64,000 nucleotides of DNA from Ectobius pallidus (taxonomy: Eukaryota; Arthropoda; Insecta; Blattodea; Ectobiidae), in the NCBI GenBank assembly GCA_964059195.1, contig CAXKWD010000007.1, forward strand, positions 149,903,769 through 149,967,768, written 5' to 3'. The translations under genes were made by a program, and so were the position numbers. Below are positions 55,831 to 64,000 of the stretch, in pieces (position 1 is the first letter of the stretch; every line of letters starts with the position of its first letter). Below the pieces are notes generated by a model, which did not search any database, had not been told where the DNA came from, and saw only the letters and a list, made by a program, of their open reading frames with translations.

Positions 55831-56243
55831 CTGAAGGGGGGACATAACAGCTTTCGATGCTGGAAAATAGGTGAAGTTTCATTATTTCTTTTTCTCAGTA
55901 ATGAATTGTCTGTAGCCTTGCAATCTGGCATGCTCTATATTGACTAGTTCTACAATTGCATACTGTTTTCATAATTAATTTAAATATTACAGTTAATGGG
56001 TAATTATCATTACAAAATGACAGCCAAATTTTGTGTCGTTTCCCTGATAACTCGAACATTTATTAATATATTGCAGTGAAATTTTGCATGCAAGTATATT
56101 TGATATTATTGAACAATACTGTCAAGAATCATTTATGTAAGTTTAATAGTTTATTTAAAAAAAAAAAAAAGATTTCTGATGTATAAATTTCTAAAAAAAA
56201 AAATTACAATAAAATTGATGAATTATTTAAAAAAATATATTTA

Positions 56244-57523
56244 GGGTAAGGTGGTACATTTTCGAACACTTAACAAATATTCTTATTTTATGAACACAAT
56301 AAACATAAGACAAGTTCAACTGTATTGTATTCACAAAGTTGGCAATGTAGTTGACCCTTCACAAAAATATCAAAGTCATACAGCTGCAATATTGGTCATG
56401 GCAATCGATCTTTCATTTCCAGAATATCGTTCGAAAATGTACCGCAGTAGGTACAATTCTAAACACCAGTGGGTACTATTTCGAACAGTGGCATTTTCAA
56501 CGAACAAAGTGCTTTCTTCCAAATATTATTTTCTGTTATTATTATTTATCAGTAATATGAGCGTAATAATGATGTGTCACGTTTTAAATAGGCAGATGGC
56601 CGGATTGGGGCATGTGGTCAGCATGCCGACTCCTACGACAGTTATTGATGGCTTACTGAACCGGAGCCGCTACTTCTTTATGAATTAGCTCTTTTGTTGG
56701 TGTCAAGAGGCTGAATGCACCCCGTTCCAGATCACCCTACCTCAGAAAAATCCGAGGAGGTACCGGTGATCGAACCCAGACTTGAGGGTCCGTAGTCAGG
56801 AACCACTAGACCATTAAGACGGTCTGTTATAACATCAAGAGCAATAATAAAAATACTTAACAGCTGCATGCTATTGTGTATTGCATAAATGCTGAGATGA
56901 AATAACATTACAGAGGAAGTCTTAGTTTATAGCTCTTCGTTGAAATAATACCACTGTTGAGAGATATATGAATACCACCCTTTTATATTTGACTTGCACA
57001 GTTAATAATAATAAACATGCAGAATGCTGTGACAGCAAAACAGCTTTTCCATGCAAGTCTTAAGCAAGCAATCGCGGGTTAAAGTACTGTTCGAAATTGT
57101 ACCTAAAATTTGTTCGAATTTGTACCTCGAGCTAGTTTTTGTAAATTACTACATTGTTGAAATTCCGCTCACGAATGCCCATTGTTGTGGCAATGACTTA
57201 CGTATTAAAGACTACGCTATTTGTTGGTATGAGTTAAAAATTGGTCCTCAAAAATATATTCCAGTAACACAACGTGGAATTATAAGCAATTTTATAACGT
57301 GCCATTTTTCAAGCATGGCGTTCTTACCTTCGGTTGGAAAATAATTTTTTACGGCCGAATGAGACAACTCGGAACATCATTCTCGCGGATACAGATCAAC
57401 AAAACAATCAGTATGGACGCTATATTTTTAAAAAGAGGTTGGCTAACATTTGAAACCCCAAAATGGATAAAAATCTTAGTCCGTTCAGAATTGTACCATG
57501 TTCGAAAATGTACCACCTTACCC
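56244..57523. mobile_element. TA-flanked element with GGG termini, nested
   Basis: A perfect 25-bp inverted repeat begins GGGTAAGGTGGTACATTTTC, with TA on both sides (56242-56243, 57524-57525). Degenerate TTCGAAA.TGTACC motifs recur inside (about 56420-56480, 57060-57125, 57480-57510), plausibly transposase sites. Frames at 56251-56688 and 57051-57344 are not recognisable as transposase. 1280 bp including a SINE1. Confidence 0.88.
56590..56828 (-). mobile_element. SINE1, old copy nested in the GGG-ended element
   Basis: Head on the right (decayed GGTCTAGTGGTTCCTGAC and GGTTCGATCACC) and body to 56590; the 3' tail is missing. It carries many substitutions relative to 5890. Confidence 0.75.
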
Positions 57524-57857
57524 TATACTGCAAATAATCCAAAGATCCTACTAGATTATGTTGTTCATATGACATTTTCAAATAGATAGAAAAAAAAAAA
57601 TAATTCAGAAATATTGGTATTTATGAAAATTATCAGGGAAACGGCACTTCAGTGCACAAAATTTGTCTGCCATTTTGTAATGATAATTTACCATTACCTG
57701 TAATAGTTAAATTAATTCTGAAAATAGTATGCAATTGTATAACTACTCAATATAGAACGTACCAGATTTCAAGGCTACAGAACAATTCTTTTCTGAGGAA
57801 AAAAATAATGAAATTTCATCTATTTTTTAGCGTTGAAAGCTGTATATTCCCCCTGAA

Positions 57858-58195
57858 GTTAGCTACCATCGTGAATACCAATGTCTGTTAAGTTTGGAGA
57901 GATTATCACAGGTAATCCCACGAGAAATTACGAATTTATCATCGGTAGAAGCATGATTTTTTGATGAAATAAAATGCTTGATTTCGGTGTTAACATTCTA
58001 CTATTTCGGTAGATATATTTAGCGAAATAATTAATTTTATACTATATTTGACGTGGTATATTTAACTTATTTATTTACTTTAACAGTACTTAAATATATT
58101 TGCGAGAAATGTAACAAAAATTATCATAAAACATTATATTTTGACAATGAAAATATATTTTAGTTTCAGAGTTGAAATATTAAAAATAATTTATA
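57858..58195. other. No gene; phrase shared with 58950
   Basis: AGGTAATCCCACGAGAAATT at about 57910 recurs at about 58954 in the same orientation; otherwise nothing recognised. Confidence 0.45.
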
Positions 58196-58208
58196 ACAGT
58201 ATATCTTA

Positions 58209-58528
58209 AAAACTAAACTCCATGGCGCTACATCCCTGAAGGGACTAGGCCTACCACCCGACCGCTGCGTCGTATACCATAAACAAATGGCAGGATTGGG
58301 GGCATGTGGTCAGCATGCCGACACCCATGGCCATTAAGGGTGATTTCCGTGACCGGAGCCGCTACTTCTCTATCAAGTAGCTCCTCGTTTTGAATTAGGC
58401 CTACTAGGCTGTGTGCACCCCGTTCCAAACCTCCCTACCTCAGAAAAACCAGAGGGGGTACCGGGGATCGAATCCTGGCCTGCAAATCTGTAGCCAGCGA
58501 TGCTAACCACGAGATCCTGCGGGCGGTC
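58209..58528 (-). mobile_element. SINE1, full-length, with target duplication
   Basis: Flanks ACAGTATATCTTA (58196-58208) and ACAGTTTATCTTA (58529-58541). Relative to 16598 and 37911 it has gained GGCCTA within the body (58396-58403). Confidence 0.88.
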
Positions 58529-58544
58529 ACAGTTTATCTTACGT

Positions 58545-58547
<3 letters not shown>

Positions 58548-58577
<30 letters not shown>
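58548..58577. repeat. Poly(T) run
   Basis: About 30 T residues. Confidence 0.9.
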
Positions 58578-58580
<3 letters not shown>

Positions 58581-59510
58581 TTTTTTGATACTTAAATCTA
58601 TGATATTTGAAGTTTAATTTTAACCTAAATTCTTTTGTTTTTGTTTGCAAGTGTCAGCCTTAATGAAAGAACGTCCGTCACCACATTCTATGAAGTAGGC
58701 CTATGGAGAAGGAAAAATAAATTTTATACATTAACAATTACGATTTTAGATCATATTTTTATACACGTTTCGCAATATTCGTCCTGTAGGAGAATTTCGC
58801 AGTTATTTACACATTCCGTGAAATATAAAAATTTCGCTATATTTTGTGGGTATAATTTGCTTAATACTGATATTTTATGCATCCATACAGTTAAAAAATA
58901 GCTAAGGAAAGTTGCGCTTATCACTGTTGCCAAAAAATACGGCATCTAATCTTAGGTAATCCCACGAGAGATTATGAGTTTACCGACATATTTGCGAGAA
59001 TCTGTTCTCAAAATCAACATAAATCAGAAAATCATCACAACAATAAATTACGAATTAGCATTGATCGGACTTTTCCACCGGTGGATATATAGATGACTTC
59101 ATAGCCTCTTCTTAAGTTTATATTTTTCTAAAATGTAAATATTTGTACGCTAAAATACCCCCTAAGATAAGAAGAGAGAAAGAATATTGTATCCACCTAT
59201 TTTATTCCCGAGGCAGTAATTTCTGTGAACATAGGCTGTCAAACTCAACGAAGCCATCAGTCTTGCAAGAATAGACTCCAGTGTAGCTGTTAAAGTAATT
59301 TGGATCTGCAGTTTGGGGTGGAACAAGATATTGGAGACGGGGGGTGGGTAACACGCGAGGCTGAAATCCTTTCTGATTTACAGCAACACGCACTCAAATA
59401 CAATTCCAACTAGCTTTCCGGGTTACCAGCCCCCTGACCTCAGAGCTAAAGCACTTCACAATCTCTGCAGAGATTTGCACGATTCCTAACCAACTTCGCC
59501 TACCACCTAT
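58578..59510. other. No gene or complete repeat seen
   Basis: Contains TAGGCCTA at 58696 and the AGGTAATCCCACGAGAGATT phrase at about 58954. Confidence 0.4.
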
Positions 59511-59550
59511 TTTTACTTCCTCTCCTCGTACCATAGGTAATGCAGGTGTA
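59511..59550 (-). repeat. Repeat family N, end fragment
   Basis: TTACTTCCTCTCCTCGTACC, the inverse of the family N 3' end. Confidence 0.55.
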
Positions 59551-59608
59551 ATAGAATTTTTCATTACATACCCAGGCGGCTTCAAAGGAATAAACCATGA
59601 AGTCGGCG

Positions 59609-59660
59609 TTCTTCTTCTTCTTCTTCTTCTTCTTCTTCTTCTTCTTCTTCTTCTTCTTCT
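59609..59660. repeat. (CTT)n microsatellite
   Basis: About 17 perfect CTT/TTC units. The poly-F frame across it is an artefact. Confidence 0.95.
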
Positions 59661-59742
59661 ACACTTCAGGGTTTAGGCTTTCGCCTGTTCCGTTCCTCAC
59701 AGTAATTCTCTCAATCTCTTTACTGGTCTTCCTACACCTCTT

Positions 59743-60465
59743 TTTAGGTAGATTTCGAAGAATCGAAATCTACCTATTGCAATCGATACCATGTCATGAT
59801 TTTCGAAAAATTATTTCATATCTTTACATTTCATGCTTCCCTAAGTACGAAACCACCGCCCGTTCAAAAAAAAATCTGTGATATATATATAAATATATAT
59901 ATAGCCTATATATATATATCTTTACACGCTAGCGGCCGTAATTTATAAGATATTTGAACAAAATTTTATTATGTTATTTCTAGGCAGAATAGTTTGGACA
60001 AGTTCGTTAATGAGCAAAATTGGCCCAAGGGGGTGGTCGGGGGAGGGGGTTGAAATTTTAAAACATTTATATCTCGGGCCCCTTTGAAGTATAGAGGGAA
60101 ACTTTGTTTGAATAAATTAGAGTACTCCTTATGGAGTTCACAGTGACACCAACGATTCGGGGGTTTTGGGGGTATGAGTGGGGGTGGGGGATGGAAATTC
60201 GAAATTTTTGAAACTACCCATACGTCTTGTGGGGTATCGTTGAAAAGCTCTTGATGAGTACTCTACAAATCAATAACTAGTTTATTGATAGTTCTCATAT
60301 AAGGCGAGATTTGAATGTTTGAAAAAGTTCTCTTTCCTCTTTTTTGCAGTTATTATTACGGGTTTGTCATGCCGAGGCTAAAGAAGAAGAGTGCTACGCA
60401 GCGACAGTAATTTAAACCAAAAGCACTTCGAAATCTACCTCAGCCTGTAGGCTTGCCTAAAGGGA
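59743..60465 (+). repeat. Repeat family L, copy 2
   Basis: Matches 5008-5690 end to end, with an expanded (TA)n tract at about 59880-59922. Same orientation. Confidence 0.78.
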
Positions 60466-60626
60466 TTTTTTTCCTTTTGGATTATATAAAAAGGCCTACT
60501 TAGGAAATCTTACATCATCCATTTTATTTATGTGTTGTAACCATTTATCGCGGTATTTATCAACCCTAGTTATTATCCTTTATACATTCAATTCTTGTCG
60601 TATGGTTTCGTTTCTAATACAGTTTC
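60466..60626. other. Short spacer
   Basis: Nothing recognised. Confidence 0.4.
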
Positions 60627-60902
60627 TATACTGGCCATGGAGGCCCAGAGGGTTCAGGCTCCCAGATTTTAGATAATTGGTACGTGAAGGTGGAAGGTTG
60701 TCAGCCTTACGTACCGACCGCCTTTACCCCAAGGTTTGCTCCTGGTACTCATTTTTGTTAGAGGCTGAGTGGATCCCAGGGCCATAGTGCCACCAGAAGA
60801 ATTAGATCAATTGAAAAACTCTAACGACCTCGTCGGGGACCGAACCCGCGACCTTCTTGTTTGTAGCGCAGCGCTTCAACCACTACGCTACTGCGTACCC
60901 CC
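60627..60902 (-). mobile_element. SINE2, nearly complete, older copy
   Basis: Head on the right (CACTACGCTACTGCGTACCC), B box GGGTTCGGTCCCC with one change, CTTTA tail lost on the left. Confidence 0.82.
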
Positions 60903-60968
60903 TTCACCGAATGCAGTAAGGATAAATTAAGTCACGGAGGATAAAATGGGCTGGACATGTTGGATATG
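60903..60968 (+). mobile_element. Retrotransposon family A fragment
   Basis: CAGTAAGGATAAATTAAGTC and GGGCTGGACATGTTG match the KSRRMKWAGHV part of copies at 274 and 27222. 66 bp only. Confidence 0.65.
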
Positions 60969-61717
60969 TCCTAGTAAATGATTCCAAGGCCAGGTAAGAA
61001 AATGAAGAAAATCGTATGAAAATAGCATAATTTCTAAATTTTACACGTTGTATCATTAAGGGAGATATTATTATCTAGAAAGAGTAATTTATCTTCTTTT
61101 CAATAACCATAACCTGTCAGATAGAACTCTATAAATAGGTCCAGCTGGAAAAAAGTTATTCACGTCCCGCCAACATGTCATCCAAATGTCGTCCTGCCAG
61201 ATGAAAGACGCAGTTACCGTGTGAACGAGGTAAATTTCAATCCAAATGTTGGCGTGTCGGTATGATTGATGAAAATCACTTGTGTGAGGGAAATTTGACA
61301 TTGCGTGCAGAGACAAACGATATGCGTTGCAAATTTGGCCGGATGTCAATCATTTTCGTATTTAATTCACTTCTGCTGGAACTACCCAATATATCTGATG
61401 TGAGTATCTGATATTGGGTTGTTAATGCTTTCATTATCTGATGTCATAAGCTTAATATGATTTATTTCATAAAGTGAATGATTGATAAATTTATAAAGAG
61501 TCAGAGCTTGCAACTAATACTGTTTCCTCGGCCCTGTTTCATAGAAGTTGCTAGTATTATTAGTTAATAATATTATTTATTAGTTAACAAAATCTTGTTT
61601 CATAGATATATGAACACTACTCATAAAATCTCTTCACCCAAATAAAAGGGTAAGCGACCATATCTCACATCCATCTAATACAATCGGTAGGATAATAGTC
61701 TTATATATATATATATA
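60969..61717. other. No gene; ends in a (TA)n run
   Basis: Nothing recognised except the (TA)n at 61702-61717 next to the miniature element. Confidence 0.4.
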
Positions 61718-62793
61718 CAGGGTGTTAATGAATAACACCGAAAAATTTTTCCTGTGTATTGAGGGGACTTTTTATTTTTTTATTATTTTTTATTTGACCA
61801 TAGTTGACCCAGAGTCCCACAGCCGGAGGCTACACTACTGGGGAGAATACAGATAATACATAGACAATATTTGTGTACAGTTTGCTATCTAGGTTTCAAG
61901 GCTTCGGTATAAATGTAGATGATGATGATGTGAGTGATGAATTAGCGAAGGGTGAATATTTACAACATGGTACAATGGCAATCAGTAGCAATCAGTACAT
62001 ATGTATAAGATGACGATGAGGTGAATGATGAGTTGATGCAGGGCGAATATTCACAACACACTAGAATTACATAAATTGGGAGGAATCAGTATACATATAG
62101 AAGATAGTGATGATGTGAGTAATGAATTAGCGGAGGGTGAATATTTACAACATACTAAAATGACAAAAAATCGGAAGGAGTCTGTACATACTTAGAGGAT
62201 AATGAGGTGAATGATGAATTGCTGAAGGGTGAATATTTACAACACAGTAACATGGCAATCAGGAAGTCAAAGTCTATACAGAATTTTGTATTGAGGGGAC
62301 ATAGACAAGCAACTTTTATTAGGAGATTTTTGCTCTGTGGATTCAATTTTTCCTGTTACAGCATAACATGTCCCAGGGCATGGCCGCCACTGTCTTCTAA
62401 CATCAGCAAAAAAAAAATGCAAAACAAAGGAACTTTGATGTTAACACTGTAGTCAGTAGTTATGAATAAAAAGAAGACTAATACAGTGGCGACCAGTCAT
62501 GTGATTAGCCTGCAAATTTTGCAGATTATGGATACACGAAATTATGATATAGCTGTCGAAAAATGATTAAGAGTCAGGTTTTTATCGATCACTAGGAAGG
62601 CATGAAGTCAATTTAATGAACATTTTAACCCTATTTCGCTTCATTATTGACTTATGAGCAACATATTATAATGACTTTAATGCCTTGTAGCATACACATT
62701 TTACGTCATAGAGCAAAAATCTCCTAATAAAAGTTGCCTGTCTAAGTCCCCTCTATTTACAGGTAAAATATTTCGGTGTTATTTATTAACACC

Positions 62794-62796
<3 letters not shown>
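61718..62796. mobile_element. TA-flanked miniature element T, copy 3, interrupted
   Basis: Left CAGGGTGTTAATGAATAACA, right TTATTTATTAACACCCTG, within (TA)n. After removing the 518-bp insert and one 14-bp duplicate it is 547 bp, as in copies 1 and 2. Confidence 0.88.
61769..62286 (-). mobile_element. Retroposon with internal tandem repeats, nested
   Basis: Flanked by a perfect 14-bp duplication TGTATTGAGGGGAC (61755-61768, 62287-62300). In minus orientation it ends in an A-rich tail. Inside are four tandem units of roughly 70-100 bp, each with GTGA.TGATGAATT..GAAGGGTGAATATT-like sequence (about 61920, 62009, 62106, 62197). No Pol III box or reading frame recognised. Confidence 0.85.

Positions 62797-62847
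<51 letters not shown>
62797..62847. repeat. (TA)n microsatellite
   Basis: About 25 TA units, next to the miniature element's right end. Confidence 0.95.
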
Positions 62848-62850
<3 letters not shown>

Positions 62851-63525
62851 GTTTCTGGACATTTAAGATAATAATCTAATATCTCAGTTTTATCTAAACT
62901 GTTTCAATTCTATTCTCTTGATATGAATTGTTTCAATTTTCTGTTTTCCTGTTTATAATTCCTTTCTGAATAAGACTTCTTGTTCCACTCCAGCTCAATG
63001 TTCAAACCTAACGATTTGTTTGTATTTAACGTTGATATTGAATAAACCTTCATGCCCACATACAAGGCCTATACTTGTAGAAAATCGGCTTTGCTGGGAT
63101 TACACGCTTACCCTGAGGTAATGTTGGTGCTCTTTTATTACCTACTGAACTGTCAAGCACACATAAGGGGCAGTGATGAGATTGTGTTAACAGCTGGTTG
63201 TAGTATTTGATAACCGGGGGCTTTGCTTTAGTAATCTGTGGATGCACATGCTGGTATATCCGCATCCCATGCTGCGTTGTATTCATATCATTTCACCACA
63301 GGTTTCAGGCGTTTAAAAACAGAGGTTTCGTTTAATAAATTCCATAACGCGTTTTAGTTGTTTGAAAACTTTTCTGCAGCCTTAACTGAATACACAATGG
63401 CAATGTAATCCACAAAAATACCATATACTCCTGAAAATACTAGCCGGTTCGTATAAATGCTCTTGTTTCTATCGTCAGCAAATATATCCAACTTTAGAGG
63501 AACTGGGGGCCACATTTATTTACTC
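62848..63525. other. No gene or known repeat seen
   Basis: A 78-codon minus frame (63050-63286) has no recognised domain. Confidence 0.4.
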
Positions 63526-63529
63526 AGTA

Positions 63530-64000
63530 GCAAGTGTCCGGAGCTTCCCCTTCGATAATTAATTCAGAAATAAAAAAAATAAGAGAAACATAATTAAAAC
63601 ATTATATTTATTAACAGTTACGCGCGAATCATTCATGCACTAAACTATTAGTAATTATAAAGAAGCAGCCAAAAATCCTTCTTTGGAGTTTATTCCACGA
63701 TTAGAAAGCGCCGCTTGGGAAAAACAACCTCAGATTCGAGTTCCCTGACTCAGAAAACCCTTGCATAGTGAGTTCCGTCCAAATGGATAAATATTTGCCG
63801 AGTTAGGCCAATATTCATTATTCATTTTCCGTTTATGTTGAAAATTTCAGATGTATGCGTGCCTTGACATTATAAACAAATGAATCGACCAGGGTGGGCT
63901 TACAAAATTCCAGCGATCGCGATGATTTTATTTCCAAGGTATGACAAAAATAGGAAAAGCCACCTGTAATTGATTTGACAAATGAAATACATACTGAAAA
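63530..64000 (+). repeat. Repeat family K, copy running off the window
   Basis: GTCCGGAGCTTCCCCTTCGA at the left, then CCACGATTAGAAAGCGCCGC, TGAATCGACCAGGGTGGGCT and AATACATACTGAAAA as in copy 1, without the internal duplication. Cut by the window end. Confidence 0.7.

Larger units (their letters stand above)
55836..57853. mobile_element. Long-TIR element split by a TA-flanked element
   Basis: Left arm GGGGGGACATAACAGCTTTC (55836-56241), right arm ending GCTGTATATTCCCCC (57526-57853). TGAA flanks both ends (55832-55835, 57854-57857), the counterpart of TTAA at 49317. Without the 1.28-kb insert it is about 736 bp, matching the 734 bp of the complete copy. Confidence 0.82.

Noticed and set aside
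56251..56688. 145-codon frame as a transposase of the GGG-ended element
   Set aside because: No DDE/D residues in a plausible order, it starts in the terminal repeat, and it runs into the nested SINE1.
58246..58253. TAGGCCTA in SINE1 counted as a 6-bp gain
   Set aside because: The SINE1 consensus has TTGGCCTA here; one substitution explains it, with no length change.

Overview
This window looks like noncoding, repeat-saturated nuclear DNA of an insect. It is AT-rich, it has many (TTA)n, (TA)n and (CTT)n microsatellites, and no long conserved host-gene reading frame is visible. It holds several tRNA-headed SINE families, decayed ends of non-LTR retrotransposons, and many short non-autonomous DNA transposons with intact target-site duplications. 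The retrotransposon tail seen three times (at 274, 27222 and 39236) reminds me of tails I associate with cockroach and termite genomes. That is recognition from memory, not a search, so read it as a blattodean insect, probable but unverified.

Layout. 0-10 kb: a retrotransposon tail, an 8-bp-TSD hAT-like element (1319-2466), a head-to-head pair of tRNA-like genes, repeat families K and L, SINE1, a second tRNA-bearing repeat, a long silent stretch, a hairpin element and a second hAT-like family (9837-10598). 10-20 kb: SINE2, two SINE3 copies facing each other, a coding-like tail (14012-14248), SINE1 and a third hAT-like element (17455-18084). 20-32 kb: a SINE2 inserted in a long-TIR element, two adjacent hairpin elements, families N and M (M as a local array with an internal triplication), and a second coding-like tail (28661-28819). 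32-46 kb: three more hAT-like elements, SINE1, retrotransposon tails, and TA-flanked miniature elements nested in older repeats. 46-64 kb: a SINE5 copy, a 734-bp long-TIR element flanked by TTAA, a three-level nest (55836-57853), the second L copy, and a miniature element (61718-62796) interrupted by a retroposon with a 14-bp duplication. About a quarter of the window shows no recognisable feature.

The strongest unexplained signal is a short one. The 8-bp palindrome TAGGCCTA occurs 26 times by my reading, where less than one copy is expected. At six sites, comparison with a related repeat copy in the same window shows a clean 6-bp gain, TA becoming TAGGCCTA. At two more sites in one element the two arms differ by a 5-bp gain, TA becoming TAGGCTA or TAGCCTA. 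This is the form expected of Tc1/mariner-type excision footprints from an element whose ends begin with GG. One element here, 56244-57523, has GGG termini and a TA duplication and is a candidate member of the source family.

No functional cellular gene is claimed. The best coding-like signals are the decayed retrotransposon tails and a pair of unidentified, mutually similar, lysine-rich protein ends on opposite strands.
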